Position numbers and translations under genes: made by a program. Shown here one piece after another: positions 44,709 to 54,673 of a stretch of DNA of 64,000 bases. Every line of letters begins with the position of its first letter. Position 1 is the stretch's first letter. A model generated the notes under the pieces. It was not told the DNA's origin, did no database searches, and saw only the letters and a program-made list of their open reading frames with translations. The DNA is from Paraburkholderia agricolaris. Lineage in GTDB: Bacteria; Pseudomonadota; Gammaproteobacteria; Burkholderiales; Burkholderiaceae. The stretch lies in the NCBI RefSeq assembly GCF_009455635.1, contig NZ_QPER01000001.1, positions 992,001 to 1,056,000 of the forward strand, given 5' to 3'.

Positions 44709-45743
44709 ATGAAAGAGTTAGGCAAAATATCCCAGAAATCGGTCGCAAGCGACCAGGTCTCGATGATCGAGATCGACGACAGTGCGGCCGGCCAGCGCAT
44801 TGATAACTTCCTCCTGCGCGTCTGTAAGGGCGTGCCAAAGAGCCATATTTACCGCATCCTGCGCAGCGGGGAAGTGCGGGTGAATAAGGGCCGGATAGAC
44901 GCGCAGTACCGCCTCGAACTGGGCGATCTGGTGCGCGTACCGCCCATTCGCGTCGCTCAACCGAACGAAGCCATCGCCCAGGCGCCGGTGCCGAGCGCCG
45001 ATTTCAAAATTATTTTTGAAGACGAGCATATGCTCGTGATCGATAAACCGGCTGGCGTGGCGGTCCACGGCGGCAGCGGCGTCGCGTTCGGCGTGATCGA
45101 ACAGATGCGCGAAGCACGGCCACAGGCAAAGTTCCTCGAACTGGTGCATCGGCTGGACCGCGAGACCTCCGGCATCCTGATGCTCGCCAAGAAGCGCTCG
45201 GCGCTGGTCAATCTGCATGAGCAGATTCGCGAGAACAAAATGGATAAGCGCTACTATGCGTGCGTCCACGGCGAGTGGGCGAGCGACTGGGGCCGCCGCC
45301 GCGCGGTCAAGGAGCCGCTGCACAAGTATCTGACTGCGGACGGTGAAAGGCGTGTACGCGTCCAGGCCGATGGCCTTGCGTCGCACACGGTTTTCAATCT
45401 GATCGACCGCTGGCCGGAGTACGCGCTGCTCGAAGCGGAACTGAAGACCGGCCGCACGCATCAGATTCGGGTCCATCTGCAACATCTGGAACTGCCGATC
45501 GTCGGTGACGCCAAGTACGGCGACTTCGCGCTGAACAAGGCGCTGGCCCGGGCCAACGCCAGGCCGGGCCTGAAGCGCATGTTCCTGCACGCATACCGTC
45601 TTAAGCTGACGCACCCGGCAACCGGTGAGCCCGTGCAGTTCGAGGCGCCGCTGCCGGCCGAATGCCGTAGCTTCGTCGCGCAGCTCAATGAATTACGTGA
45701 ATCACGAAATGGGTCAAACCCGGAGACGACACCGCATGGCTAG
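44709..45743 (+). CDS. rluC: 23S rRNA pseudouridine synthase (RluC type)
   Basis: 344 residues from ATG 44709; the longer frame to 44262 has no support. An S4 RNA-binding domain (GQRIDNFLLRVCKGVPKSHI, YRILRSGEVRVNKGRI) is followed by the RluA-family catalytic domain with the active-site Asp in LVHRLDRETSGILML. RluC modifies positions 955, 2504 and 2580 in E. coli. The gene diverges from rne, an arrangement conserved in many proteobacteria, and its last eight bases overlap the HAD gene. Confidence 0.95.
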   Translation: MKELGKISQKSVASDQVSMIEIDDSAAGQRIDNFLLRVCKGVPKSHIYRILRSGEVRVNKGRIDAQYRLELGDLVRVPPIRVAQPNEAIAQAPVPSADFKIIFEDEHMLVIDKPAGVAVHGGSGVAFGVIEQMREARPQAKFLELVHRLDRETSGILMLAKKRSALVNLHEQIRENKMDKRYYACVHGEWASDWGRRRAVKEPLHKYLTADGERRVRVQADGLASHTVFNLIDRWPEYALLEAELKTGRTHQIRVHLQHLELPIVGDAKYGDFALNKALARANARPGLKRMFLHAYRLKLTHPATGEPVQFEAPLPAECRSFVAQLNELRESRNGSNPETTPHG

Positions 45744-46395
45744 AGAGCAATTTGATCTGATCGTCTTCGACTGGGACGGAACGCTGATGGATTCGACCGC
45801 GCACATCACGCGCAGTATCCAGTCGGCATGCCGCGACCTCGGTCTGCCGGTTCCCGCCGATGAGGCTGCCAGCTATGTGATCGGCCTCGGCTTGCGCGAC
45901 GCGCTGCAAATCGCCGCGCCCACGCTCGATCCGGCCGATTACCCGCGTTTGGCGGAGCGCTATCGTTTCCACTATCTGGTGAAGGATCAGACCACCGAGC
46001 TGTTCACCGGTGTGCGCGAGATGCTCCAGGACCTGCGCGATCAGGGATATCTGCTGGCGGTCGCGACCGGCAAGAGCCGCGTCGGGCTGAACCGCGCGCT
46101 TGATCAATCACGGCTGACGAGCCTGTTCGACGGCACCCGCTGTGCGGACGAAACCTTCTCGAAACCCCATCCGGCCATGCTGCACGAGCTTACACGCGAA
46201 CTGGGGCAGGATCCGGTGCGCACGGTAATGGTGGGTGACACGACGCACGATCTGCAGATGGCGATCAACGCGGGCGTTGCGGGTATTGGTGTCACATACG
46301 GCGCGCACCCTGCGAGCTCGCTGACTGCGCTGTCGCCGAAATTCGTCGCTTCCAGCGTCAGCGCGCTGTCTGGCTGGCTGCGAGAGAACGCATGA
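45736..46395 (+). CDS. HAD-family hydrolase (phosphoglycolate phosphatase-like)
   Basis: 219 residues from ATG 45736. Motif I FDLIVFDWDGTLMDS contains the nucleophile Asp. The cap domain includes VIGLGLRDALQIAAPTL. Motif II/III appear as LAVATGKSRVG and motif IV as VMVGDTTHDLQMAINAGV. This is the subclass IA type. It overlaps rluC by eight bases and the Rieske gene by four, so all are co-translated. The precise phosphoester substrate is unknown. Confidence 0.93.
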   Translation: MAREQFDLIVFDWDGTLMDSTAHITRSIQSACRDLGLPVPADEAASYVIGLGLRDALQIAAPTLDPADYPRLAERYRFHYLVKDQTTELFTGVREMLQDLRDQGYLLAVATGKSRVGLNRALDQSRLTSLFDGTRCADETFSKPHPAMLHELTRELGQDPVRTVMVGDTTHDLQMAINAGVAGIGVTYGAHPASSLTALSPKFVASSVSALSGWLRENA

Positions 46396-46796
46396 GCACG
46401 AGTGTGACCGAGGCGGCGACCGAGGCGGTTCGCATTTGCGCATCCGACGAGCTGGTCGACGGCGGCGCGGGTGTGCGGCGCGCGGCGAGGTTCGGCGGCG
46501 GCGACGTCGTGGTATTTTTTGTTCGCTATGATGGCCGTGCATACGGCTATCTGAACCGTTGCGCCCACGTGCCGATGGAACTCGACTGGGCTGAAGGGCA
46601 GTTCTTCGAATCGTCCGGTTTATACTTGATGTGCGCTACACATGGCGCGATTTATGCGCCTGATACGGGCAAATGTGTCGGCGGCCCGTGCCGCGGCGGC
46701 CGTTTGCGTCCCGTCCAGGTCGACGAGCGGGACACACCTGAAGGCCGCGCCGTATTCTGGCTGCCGGACGGGGAACTACGCCCGGTCACGCCCTGA
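46392..46796 (+). CDS. Rieske [2Fe-2S] domain protein
   Basis: 134 residues. The cluster ligands are C-x-H in NRCAHVPMELDW and C-x2-H in LMCATHGAIYAPDTG. No oxygenase catalytic domain is attached and there is no signal peptide, so it is a small soluble electron carrier or redox protein. Position between the HAD phosphatase and an S49 peptidase is conserved in Burkholderiales as far as I recall; function unknown. Confidence 0.92.
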   Translation: MSTSVTEAATEAVRICASDELVDGGAGVRRAARFGGGDVVVFFVRYDGRAYGYLNRCAHVPMELDWAEGQFFESSGLYLMCATHGAIYAPDTGKCVGGPCRGGRLRPVQVDERDTPEGRAVFWLPDGELRPVTP

Positions 46797-46829
46797 TTTT
46801 TCTCTTCTTCGACCTTTCCACTGCACCGC

Positions 46830-47834
46830 ATGTCTGACAATTTGACTCCCGAACCGAAGGAACCGTCCTTGACAGGCCGCCCCCGCACGCCTGCCGATGA
46901 GCCGGGCTGGGAGCGCGCCGCTCTCGAGCGTATTGCGCTTGCGGCCATCAACGAGCAGCGTGCGGCACGTCGCTGGAAGATCTTCTTCCGCTTTGTGTTC
47001 CTGATCGTTCTGCTGGTGGCGGTATGGGGTGCATTCGATTTCTCCGGCGACAAAGTTTCGACCACTGGCCGGCATACGGCAATGGTCACGCTTGACGGCG
47101 AAATCTCCGCTGATACGAACGCGAACGCGGAAGATATCAATACCGCGCTGGAAAGTGCGTTCGACGACGCGGGTACGGCCGGTGTGATCCTGCGTTGTAA
47201 CAGCCCGGGCGGCAGTCCGGTGCAGGCGGGCATTATCTACAACGAGATTCGCCGGCTGCGCGCCAAGTATCCGTCGATCCCGTTGTATGTGGTGGTCGGC
47301 GATATGTGCGCATCGGGTGGCTACTACGCGGCGGCGGCGGCAGACAAGATTTACGTGGACAAGGCGAGCATCGTCGGTTCGATTGGCGTGCTGATGGACA
47401 GCTTCGGTTTCACCGGTCTGATGGATAAGCTGGGGATTCAGCGTCGTCTGCACACTTCGGGTGAGAATAAGGGCTTTTTCGATCCGTTCTCGCCGGAAAC
47501 GCCGAAGATGGACGAACATGCGCAGGACATGCTCGATCAGATCCATGCTCAGTTCATTGACGCCGTGCGTCAGGGCCGTGGCAAGCGCCTGCATGAGACG
47601 CCCGACATGTTCTCCGGACTCTTCTGGACTGGCCAGAAGAGTGTCGAGCTGGGTCTGGCCGATGGTTTCGGCGATGCGGATTACGTCGCGCGCGACCTTT
47701 TCAAGGCGCCGGATATCGTCGACTACACGGTCAAGGAGAGTATTACGGACCGCGTGGCGCGCAAGTTCGGTGCGGCGGTCGGCAGTGGCGCCGTTCATGC
47801 AATGGCGCTCGGCGGGAAGATGAGCCTGCGGTGA
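46830..47834 (+). CDS. S49-family signal peptide peptidase (SppA/SohB-like)
   Basis: 334 residues. One N-terminal membrane helix (FVFLIVLLVAVWGAFDF, about residues 52-68) anchors it. Catalytic Ser is in VVGDMCASGGYYAAAAADKI and the Lys-containing motif is YVDKASIVGSIGVLMDSFG. It degrades cleaved signal peptides or membrane proteins. Length fits the short SppA2 form, not the 618-residue E. coli SppA. A strong terminator follows it. Confidence 0.93.
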   Translation: MSDNLTPEPKEPSLTGRPRTPADEPGWERAALERIALAAINEQRAARRWKIFFRFVFLIVLLVAVWGAFDFSGDKVSTTGRHTAMVTLDGEISADTNANAEDINTALESAFDDAGTAGVILRCNSPGGSPVQAGIIYNEIRRLRAKYPSIPLYVVVGDMCASGGYYAAAAADKIYVDKASIVGSIGVLMDSFGFTGLMDKLGIQRRLHTSGENKGFFDPFSPETPKMDEHAQDMLDQIHAQFIDAVRQGRGKRLHETPDMFSGLFWTGQKSVELGLADGFGDADYVARDLFKAPDIVDYTVKESITDRVARKFGAAVGSGAVHAMALGGKMSLR

Positions 47835-47842
47835 TCGGGTGA

Positions 47843-47887
47843 GAAAAAGCCCCGTGCGGTCGATTTTTTCGATCGCACGGGGCTTTT
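47843..47887 (+). terminator. Strong bidirectional terminator after the S49 peptidase gene
   Basis: AAAAAGCCCCGTGCG pairs with CGCACGGGGCTTTTT, with an additional inner TCGA/TCGA pairing around a T-rich loop. It serves the rluC-to-peptidase operon and the convergent methyltransferase gene. Confidence 0.95.
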
Positions 47888-47967
47888 TGTTTTGCGCCGC
47901 CAGCTTGGGGCTCGGCAGGCTGATCCGCTTGAGGCGCGGCAGCGATCAGGCAGCGATCAGACGGCGA

Positions 47968-48687
47968 TCAGACGGCGAGGATCAGGAAAATTGCCGGCCG
48001 CTTGTTCAGATCGATAGCTGGTTTCTTCCTCCAGTCGGCCACGCTGCGGCTGGCGATGGTTTCCGTCTCCAGTGTCAGATCGACGGCGACGCAAACGAGC
48101 GTGGAGGGTGCGCACGTTGCCAGCAAGGTATCGAGCAGCGGCTTGTTCCGATAAGGCGTTTCGATAAAAATCTGCGTTTGCCTGGCTTTGCGCGACTGTT
48201 GCTCCAGCTCGCGCAGGCGTTTGGCCCGTTCGGTGGCGTCGACCGGCAGATAGCCGTGGAATGCAAAGCTCTGGCCGTTCAGGCCGGAGGCCATCAACGC
48301 GAGCAGAATCGAGCTCGGCCCGACAAATGGCACGACCTTGACGCCGCGCTCATGCGCGCGACGCACCAGCAGGGCGCCCGGGTCGGCGACCGCGGGGCAG
48401 CCGGCTTCGGATACCAGGCCGGCGTCCGTGCCCACCAACAAAGGCGCGAGCAGCTTGTCGATCTCGCCGGCCGGCGTATTGACGTTCAATTCGCGAATCT
48501 CGATTTCCTGAATCGGTTTTTCAGTGCCGACCTTCTTCAGGAAAGCGCGCGTGGTTTTCGCGTTTTCGCCGATGTAATAGTGCAACGACGCGGCGCGCGC
48601 GCGCACTGGCGCGGGCAGGACAGCGTCGAGGGCGTCGGCGTCGCCTTCACCGAGCGTGTTCGGGATCAGGTATAACGTGCCGCTCAT
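47968..48687 (-). CDS. SAM-dependent methyltransferase of the tetrapyrrole methylase/RsmI-like family
   Basis: 239 residues. It begins GTLYLIPNTLGEGDADALDAVLP; the glycine-rich SAM site is near GTDAGLVSEAGCPAVADPGALLV, followed by KVVPFVGPSSILLALMASGLNGQ. The layout is that of RsmI-like proteins, but it is shorter than RsmI (about 286), so it is probably the paralogue known as YraL-like rather than the 16S C1402 enzyme itself. Its ATG overlaps the end of the Maf gene (ATGA). Confidence 0.9.
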   Translation of the reverse strand: MSGTLYLIPNTLGEGDADALDAVLPAPVRARAASLHYYIGENAKTTRAFLKKVGTEKPIQEIEIRELNVNTPAGEIDKLLAPLLVGTDAGLVSEAGCPAVADPGALLVRRAHERGVKVVPFVGPSSILLALMASGLNGQSFAFHGYLPVDATERAKRLRELEQQSRKARQTQIFIETPYRNKPLLDTLLATCAPSTLVCVAVDLTLETETIASRSVADWRKKPAIDLNKRPAIFLILAV

Positions 48688-49301
48688 GATGCCCCCAAAA
48701 GTGGATAACCCACTGCGAGCAGCATGCGCGACAGTGCGATCAACGGCAGCCCGACCAGCGCGGTCGGGTCGTCCGAATGAATGGCTTCGAGCAGTGCGAT
48801 GCCGAGGCCTTCGGATTTGGCGCTGCCCGCGACGTCGTATGGCGTTTCGGCGCGCAGATAGGCGTTGAGCGCGGCGTCTGGCAGATCGCGAAACTGCACG
48901 CGAGTGATGACATCGGCGGCTTGCGCCACCCCCGAGCGGCTGTCGAGCAGGCAGAGTGCGCTATGAAACAGCACCTCGCGGCCGCGCATGGCCTGCAACT
49001 GGGCGAGCGCCTTGTCGTGCGTGCCGGGCTTGCCGATCTGCAGGCCGTCATAAGTGGCCACCTGATCCGAGCCGATCACGAGCGCGGTTTCACCGGCGCC
49101 AAGTCCCTCGGCTACCGCCCGGGCTTTTGCTTCGGCGAGGCGCAGGGCGGTTACTTCAGGCGATTCGCCGGCGAGCGGCGTTTCGTCGATTGCCGGCACG
49201 ACGACATCGAACGGAATGCGCAGGCGCTCGAGCAGCTCGCGACGATAAGGTGAACTCGACGCCAGGATCAGGCGTGGCGGGCGATTGAGGGAATCTGACA
49301 T
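48684..49301 (-). CDS. Maf-family nucleotide pyrophosphatase (YceF-like)
   Basis: 205 residues from ATG 49301. Conserved segments are LILASSSPYRRELLERL and the catalytic region VIGSDQVATYDGLQIGKPGT; the SDQV form is of the YceF subgroup, which hydrolyses 7-methyl-GTP. It acts as a house-cleaning enzyme. It is divergent from yceD, as in E. coli, where yceF and yceD flank each other. Confidence 0.94.
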   Translation of the reverse strand: MSDSLNRPPRLILASSSPYRRELLERLRIPFDVVVPAIDETPLAGESPEVTALRLAEAKARAVAEGLGAGETALVIGSDQVATYDGLQIGKPGTHDKALAQLQAMRGREVLFHSALCLLDSRSGVAQAADVITRVQFRDLPDAALNAYLRAETPYDVAGSAKSEGLGIALLEAIHSDDPTALVGLPLIALSRMLLAVGYPLLGAS

Positions 49302-49372
49302 GTGCAACCAACGGCTAGAGAGGCGGGTCGTACGGGCTTGTGCGGGCATCGCACGTGTACGGGCTTAAGTGT

Positions 49373-49401
49373 TTGACTCGAAAAGACAAAACGGATATGA
49401 T
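49373..49401 (+). promoter_or_regulatory. Sigma-70 promoter of the yceD-rpmF-fab operon
   Basis: TTGACT and TATGAT are separated by 17 bases. They lie about 170 bases before yceD, giving a long leader. In E. coli this operon has several promoters, so other starts may exist. Confidence 0.8.
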
Positions 49402-49573
49402 TTCGGGCTTTTCATCGGTATGCTATTGCACAAGCGGTCGCGCAGGCAGGCACCGCGTGGGCAGTCCGTGTGGTTAACATGCGGCAGCGCATGAGTTCCG
49501 CGGGCTGCTTTCAAACCGATGCTTTGCAAACCGATTTACCCCCGGCGAAATCCTTGCCGACGCAGGAGCGCAC

Positions 49574-50218
49574 ATGACTCAACATCCTGGCAACCCTGCT
49601 GGTCTGTCCGACCCGCACGATATCGATCTGTTCGAATTTGCGCGGAGTGGGCGCCAGGCCGCGGGTGTCGTGCGCGTCTCGCAACTGCCGCGCATGTTAA
49701 ACGAAGTCCCGGCAGAAGCGCCAGACCGCGATACCGCGTTCACCTGGCAAGCCGAAGGGGCGACGCAGCCGGAATTGCAGGACGACGGCACCGAGGGTCC
49801 GCAGCCTTATTTGAGGCTGGCGATTCACGGCGCTGCATGGCTCGAATGTCAGCGGTGCATGACACCGTATTTACAGTCGTTCAATGTCGACGCAACTTAC
49901 CGGATCGTCAACACTGAGGCGGAAGCCGAAGAGTTTCCGCTCGACGAGGATGAAGTCGAAGTGATCGTAGGCTCGCGCCAGTTCGATCTCATCGACTTGA
50001 TCGAAGAAGAGTTGCTGCTTTCCTTGCCGCTCGTGCCCAAGCACGAGGTGTGTCCCGAAGTGCACGAGAGCCTCGTCTCTGGTGTGGCCGGTACAGAAGG
50101 CGAGGGCGACGAGGCTGCGCCGGACGAAGCTGCTGAGGGTGGTGAGCCCGAACGGCCCAATCCGTTTGCTGCGCTCGAAAGTCTCAAGCGCGGTGAGCCG
50201 GGCGACAAGAAGCACTGA
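49574..50218 (+). CDS. yceD: DUF177/YceD protein, 23S rRNA accumulation factor
   Basis: 214 residues with an AGGAG site. Typical YceD segments are LRLAIHGAAWLECQRCMTPYLQSFNVDATYRI and the acidic EEELLLSLPLVPKHE. E. coli YceD is needed for normal 23S rRNA levels. A long acidic insert (EGEGDEAAPDEAAEGGEPE) is seen near the C-terminus. It precedes rpmF, the standard arrangement. Confidence 0.94.
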   Translation: MTQHPGNPAGLSDPHDIDLFEFARSGRQAAGVVRVSQLPRMLNEVPAEAPDRDTAFTWQAEGATQPELQDDGTEGPQPYLRLAIHGAAWLECQRCMTPYLQSFNVDATYRIVNTEAEAEEFPLDEDEVEVIVGSRQFDLIDLIEEELLLSLPLVPKHEVCPEVHESLVSGVAGTEGEGDEAAPDEAAEGGEPERPNPFAALESLKRGEPGDKKH

Positions 50219-50319
50219 ACAGTTGCATGGGAGCGCGAAGCGGGCGCATTGGCCATTCGGCCGATGGCGGACACCGGGTCGGGCTGTGTTAGAATTCGGA
50301 AAATTTTTAGGAGTTAGTC

Positions 50320-50499
50320 ATGGCAGTTCAACAAAATAAGAAGTCGCCGTCGAAGCGCGGCATGCACCGTTCGCACGATTTCCTGACGACAGCGCCGCTG
50401 GCCGTGGAGCCGAGCACGGGTGAAGTGCATTTGCGTCACCACATCAGCCCGAACGGCTACTATCGCGGTAAGAAAGTCGTCAAGACGAAGAACGACTAA
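50320..50499 (+). CDS. rpmF: 50S ribosomal protein L32
   Basis: 59 residues starting [20 protein letters not shown], with a strong TAGGAG site. The basic N-terminal part and the C-terminal [20 protein letters not shown] match the zinc-free form of L32; the zinc-binding Cys of some bacteria are absent. The gene is too short to be picked up by simple open-frame cutoffs but the reading and context are clear. Confidence 0.98.
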   Translation: MAVQQNKKSPSKRGMHRSHDFLTTAPLAVEPSTGEVHLRHHISPNGYYRGKKVVKTKND

Positions 50500-50571
50500 T
50501 CGTTTCACTGCGTTGCGCCCCTTGGCGTTTCGCGTGGCGATCGGCTCGCTTGACATTTTCCCGGCTCGGCA

Positions 50572-50600
50572 AAAAGGCGGCATTCATCTGCCGCTTTTTT
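50572..50600 (+). terminator. Terminator/attenuator between rpmF and plsX
   Basis: GCGGCA (50577-50582) pairs with TGCCGC (50589-50594), extended by A-T pairs, and six Ts follow. Located inside the rpmF-plsX operon, it would separate high ribosomal-protein expression from lower lipid-gene expression. Confidence 0.8.
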
Positions 50601-50671
50601 GTGTCGATCGCAATTGGCGCTTTGGCGCTTACTGCGGTTCCATGCAGGGAGCCTGAAATTCGTCGCACTCC

Positions 50672-51778
50672 ATGACAGTAAAGCTCACGATAGATTGCAT
50701 GGGAGGCGACCACGGCCCGTCCGTGACCGTTCCCGCTGCCGTCAACTTCGTTCGTTCGCATCCTGATGCTGAGCTGTTGCTCGTCGGCATTGAGGGTGCG
50801 ATTCGTGCGCAGCTGAAAAAGTTGAAGGCTCAGGACCTGCCGGCGCTGACCGTCGTACCTGCTTCCGAGATCGTCGCCATGGACGATCCGGTCGAAGTCG
50901 CGCTGCGCAAGAAAAAAGACTCCTCCATGCGCGTGGCGCTGAATCGCGTCAAGGAAAACGAGGCGCAAGCCTGTATTTCCGCCGGCAATACCGGCGCGCT
51001 GATGGCGGTCTCGCGCTATGTGCTGAAAACGCTGTCGGGCATCGAACGCCCGGCCATCGCGTTCGCACTGCCCAATCCCGATGGTTACACGATGATGCTC
51101 GATCTGGGCGCTAACGTCGACTGTGAGCCGCAGCATCTGCTGCAGTTCGCGGAGATGGGGCACGCGCTCGTGTCCGCGCTCGAAAGTAAGGAGCGGCCCA
51201 CCATCGGGTTGCTCAACATCGGCGAAGAAGTCATCAAGGGCAACGAAACCATCAAACGAGCCGGCGAACTGCTGCGCGCGAGTACACTTAACTTTCACGG
51301 CAACGTTGAAGGCAACGACATCTTCAAAGGCACGGTTGACGTAATCGTCTGTGACGGGTTTGTCGGCAATGTCGCGCTGAAGACGTCGGAAGGTCTCGCG
51401 CAGATGCTGACCAACATCATCAAGGAAGAGTTCGGCCGCTCTTGGCTCACCAAGGTCATGGCGGTGCTCGCAATGCCGGTATTGATGCGTTTCAAGAAAC
51501 GGGTCGATCATCGGCAATACAATGGTGCCGCGTTGCTGGGCCTGCGTGGGCTGGTGATCAAGAGCCACGGCTCGGCGGATGCCTACGGGTTTGAGTGGGC
51601 TATCAAACGCGGGTATGATGCCGTCAAAAACGGCGTGCTGGAGCGCCTTGCGCGAGCAATGGAAGAGAATGCAGGTTCTCTCGAACAGGCGGCGCGCGAC
51701 GCAAGCGGTGCGGGCCACGCAAGCCCGATCGCAGGCCAGCCGGCCGAGCCCTACGCTGCGCAATCCTCGAAGGCATAA
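50672..51778 (+). CDS. plsX: Phosphate acyltransferase PlsX
   Basis: 368 residues. Begins [24 protein letters not shown], the hallmark of the family, and includes [42 protein letters not shown] and [13 protein letters not shown]. It converts acyl-ACP to acyl phosphate for phospholipid synthesis. Its stop overlaps fabH's ATG by one base (TAATG). Confidence 0.97.
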   Translation: MTVKLTIDCMGGDHGPSVTVPAAVNFVRSHPDAELLLVGIEGAIRAQLKKLKAQDLPALTVVPASEIVAMDDPVEVALRKKKDSSMRVALNRVKENEAQACISAGNTGALMAVSRYVLKTLSGIERPAIAFALPNPDGYTMMLDLGANVDCEPQHLLQFAEMGHALVSALESKERPTIGLLNIGEEVIKGNETIKRAGELLRASTLNFHGNVEGNDIFKGTVDVIVCDGFVGNVALKTSEGLAQMLTNIIKEEFGRSWLTKVMAVLAMPVLMRFKKRVDHRQYNGAALLGLRGLVIKSHGSADAYGFEWAIKRGYDAVKNGVLERLARAMEENAGSLEQAARDASGAGHASPIAGQPAEPYAAQSSKA

Positions 51779-52767
51779 TGGCTCAATCAACAATTTATTC
51801 CCGCGTGCTGGGGACCGGCAGCTACCTGCCGCCCGGACGCGTCACCAATCAGGATCTGGCCGAACGTCTCGCCAGAGAAGGCGTTGAGACCAGCGACGAA
51901 TGGATCGTTGCCCGCACGGGCATCCACGCGCGCCATTTCGCTGAACCCAATGTCACCACCAGCGATCTCGCGCTGATCGCCTCGCAGCGTGCGATCGAAG
52001 CGGCTGATATCGATCCGCAATCCATCGATCTGATCATCGTTGCAACCTCCACGCCCGACTTTGTGTTTCCGAGCACGGCGTGTCTGTTGCAGAACAAGCT
52101 CGGTATCAAGAATCACGGCGCGGCATTCGACGTGCAGGCCGTCTGTTCGGGCTTTGCTTATGCGGTTGCCACCGCGGACAGCTTCATTCGCAGCGGTCAG
52201 CATCGCACGGCGCTCGTGATCGGCGCGGAAACTTTCTCGCGCATTCTCGATTTCAAGGACCGCACCACCTGCGTGCTGTTCGGCGACGGCGCCGGTGCGG
52301 TGATCCTGCAGGCGTCCGAAGAGCCGGGCGTATTGGCTAGCGCTTTGCACGCCGACGGCAGCCACTCGAACATTCTGTGCACGCCGGGCAATGTGAACGG
52401 CGGTGTGATCGAGGGCAGCGCGTTCCTGCATATGGATGGGCAGGCGGTGTTCAAGCTCGCGGTCAATGTGCTCGAAAAGGTCGCGGTCGAAGCACTCGCA
52501 AAAGCGAATCTGTCGGCCGAACAGATCGACTGGCTGATTCCGCATCAGGCCAATATCCGCATCATGCAAAGCACCTGTCGCAAGCTCGGCTTGCCGCAGG
52601 AGCGCATGGTCGTCACGGTGGGCGAACACGGCAATACGTCGGCTGCGTCCATTCCGCTCGCATTTGACGTCGCAGTGCGCGACGGCCGCATCAAGCGCGG
52701 CCAGAACGTGCTGATCGAAGGTGTCGGCGGCGGCTTCACGTGGGGCGCGTCAGTTATCCGCTACTGA
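51778..52767 (+). CDS. fabH: 3-oxoacyl-ACP synthase III (initiation of fatty-acid synthesis)
   Basis: 329 residues. The catalytic triad is visible: Cys in [19 protein letters not shown], His in [10 protein letters not shown] and Asn in [15 protein letters not shown]. It condenses acetyl-CoA with malonyl-ACP. Coupled to plsX by a one-base overlap and followed by fabD. Confidence 0.97.
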   Translation: MAQSTIYSRVLGTGSYLPPGRVTNQDLAERLAREGVETSDEWIVARTGIHARHFAEPNVTTSDLALIASQRAIEAADIDPQSIDLIIVATSTPDFVFPSTACLLQNKLGIKNHGAAFDVQAVCSGFAYAVATADSFIRSGQHRTALVIGAETFSRILDFKDRTTCVLFGDGAGAVILQASEEPGVLASALHADGSHSNILCTPGNVNGGVIEGSAFLHMDGQAVFKLAVNVLEKVAVEALAKANLSAEQIDWLIPHQANIRIMQSTCRKLGLPQERMVVTVGEHGNTSAASIPLAFDVAVRDGRIKRGQNVLIEGVGGGFTWGASVIRY

Positions 52768-52878
52768 TAGCGGCGACGTTATGGCGGGCGCTCCTCGTGG
52801 CGCTCCATTACGCTTGAGCGCGCCCGCCATCAACCGGGCGTGCCACCCACATCTGACAACATCGATTTTGGGGACGAT

Positions 52879-53814
52879 ATGAAATTTGCGTTCGTTTTTC
52901 CTGGGCAAGGTTCGCAGTCGGTCGGCATGCTCAATGCATTCGCCGATCACGCGATCGTGCGTGAGACGGTTCAGGAAGCATCCGATGCGCTCAATCAGGA
53001 CCTCGGCAAGCTGATTGCCGAAGGCCCCGCCGAAGATCTGAACCTCACCACCAATACCCAGCCTGTCATGCTGACCGCCGCGTATGCGATTTATCGCGCG
53101 TGGCAACAGGCGGGCGGTCCGAAGCCGGCCATCGTCGCCGGCCATAGCCTCGGCGAATACACGGCGCTGGTCGCGGCGGGCGCGATCGCGTTTCGCGATG
53201 CTGTGCCGCTCGTGCGTTTTCGTGCGCAAGCCATGCAAACGGCGGTGCCGGTCGGCGTTGGCGGCATGGCCGCGATTCTCGGCCTCGATGACGATACGGT
53301 GCGCGCGGTTTGCGCCGAAGCGTCGGTCGCGGGCATTGTTGAGGCGGTGAATTTCAACGCGCCGGCGCAAGTCGTGATCGCGGGTCACAAGGCCGCAGTC
53401 GAGAAGGCTTGCGAAGTCGCGAAGGCAAAGGGCGCAAAACGCGCGCTGCCGCTGCCGGTTTCGGCACCGTTTCACTCGTCGCTGCTCAAGCCGGCCTCGG
53501 ACCAATTGCGCGAATATCTGGCTGGAGTCGACGTGCAAGTGCCGTCAATTCCGGTGCTCAACAACGTCGACGTCGCAGTGGTCAACGAGCCGGCCAAGAT
53601 CAAGGACGCGCTGGTGCGCCAGGCGGCAGGTCCGGTGCGTTGGGTCGAAAGCGTGCAGGCAATGACGGCGCAAGGCGTCACGCACGTGATCGAATGCGGT
53701 CCTGGCAAGGTCCTCGCAGGCTTGACGAAGCGCATCGATGGCAATCTGGTCGGCGCTTCGGTGTTCGACCCGGCTTCGCTCGAAGAAACGCTCAAGCTCG
53801 TGACGGCGGCCTGA
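52879..53814 (+). CDS. fabD: Malonyl-CoA:ACP transacylase
   Basis: 311 residues from ATG 52879 (GGGGAC site), starting MKFAFVFPGQGSQSVGML. The nucleophile Ser is in IVAGHSLGEYTALVAAG, the Arg in LVRFRAQAM and the His in ALPLPVSAPFHSSLL. It transfers malonyl to ACP. Residue count agrees with E. coli (309). Confidence 0.97.
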   Translation: MKFAFVFPGQGSQSVGMLNAFADHAIVRETVQEASDALNQDLGKLIAEGPAEDLNLTTNTQPVMLTAAYAIYRAWQQAGGPKPAIVAGHSLGEYTALVAAGAIAFRDAVPLVRFRAQAMQTAVPVGVGGMAAILGLDDDTVRAVCAEASVAGIVEAVNFNAPAQVVIAGHKAAVEKACEVAKAKGAKRALPLPVSAPFHSSLLKPASDQLREYLAGVDVQVPSIPVLNNVDVAVVNEPAKIKDALVRQAAGPVRWVESVQAMTAQGVTHVIECGPGKVLAGLTKRIDGNLVGASVFDPASLEETLKLVTAA

Positions 53815-53886
53815 ACGCCGCTTCATACGGCGCAGGCTCGACCTCAAGAACCAATCAGCCCTCCGAAAGGGCATCCGGACTGACAG

Positions 53887-54636
53887 ATGGAAAAGACTCT
53901 CGACAAGCAAATCGCAATCGTGACGGGCGCGTCGCGCGGCATTGGCCGTGCGATCGCGATGGAACTGGCGCGCCAGGGCGCGACGGTGATTGGCACGGCA
54001 ACTAGCGAAAGCGGCGCGGCGGCGATCAGCGAAGCCTTTAACGCAGCCGGTGTGAGCGGCCGCGGCGCGGTGCTCAACGTGAACGACGCTGCCGCAGCCG
54101 AAGCGCTGATCGACGGCACCGTGAAGGAGTTCGGCGCGCTGCACGTGCTGGTGAACAATGCCGGCATCACGCAGGATCAGCTCGCCATGCGCATGAAGGA
54201 CGACGACTGGGACGCGGTGATCGACACCAATCTCAAGTCCGTGTTCCGTCTGTCGCGCGCGGTGCTGCGCCCGATGATGAAAGCGAAGGGCGGCCGTATC
54301 ATCAACATCACCTCGGTGGTCGGCTCGGCTGGCAACCCGGGGCAGGTCAATTATGCCGCCGCGAAAGCGGGCGTTGCGGGCATGACGCGCGCGCTGGCGC
54401 GTGAGATCGGCAGCCGTGGCATCACGGTGAATTGCGTCGCGCCGGGCTTCATCGATACCGACATGACCAAGACCTTGCCGGAAGATCAGCAAACCGCGCT
54501 GAAAACGCAGATTCCGCTCGGCCGCCTTGGCAGTCCGGACGATATCGCGCACGCCGTGGCGTTCCTCGCGTCGCCGCAAGCGGGGTATATCACTGGCACG
54601 ACACTGCATGTGAACGGCGGAATGTACATGTCGTAA
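53887..54636 (+). CDS. fabG: 3-oxoacyl-ACP reductase
   Basis: 249 residues. NADPH-binding TGASRGIGRAIAMELARQG at the N-terminus, NNAG segment HVLVNNAGITQD, catalytic Ser in INITSVVGSAGN, and YAAAKAG Tyr/Lys pair. The C-terminal ITGTTLHVNGGMYMS is typical. An SDR homotetramer in the fatty acid elongation cycle. Confidence 0.97.
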   Translation: MEKTLDKQIAIVTGASRGIGRAIAMELARQGATVIGTATSESGAAAISEAFNAAGVSGRGAVLNVNDAAAAEALIDGTVKEFGALHVLVNNAGITQDQLAMRMKDDDWDAVIDTNLKSVFRLSRAVLRPMMKAKGGRIINITSVVGSAGNPGQVNYAAAKAGVAGMTRALAREIGSRGITVNCVAPGFIDTDMTKTLPEDQQTALKTQIPLGRLGSPDDIAHAVAFLASPQAGYITGTTLHVNGGMYMS

Positions 54637-54673
54637 CCAAATTCGGTTACTATCCGCGCCTTGATGCGTTTGC

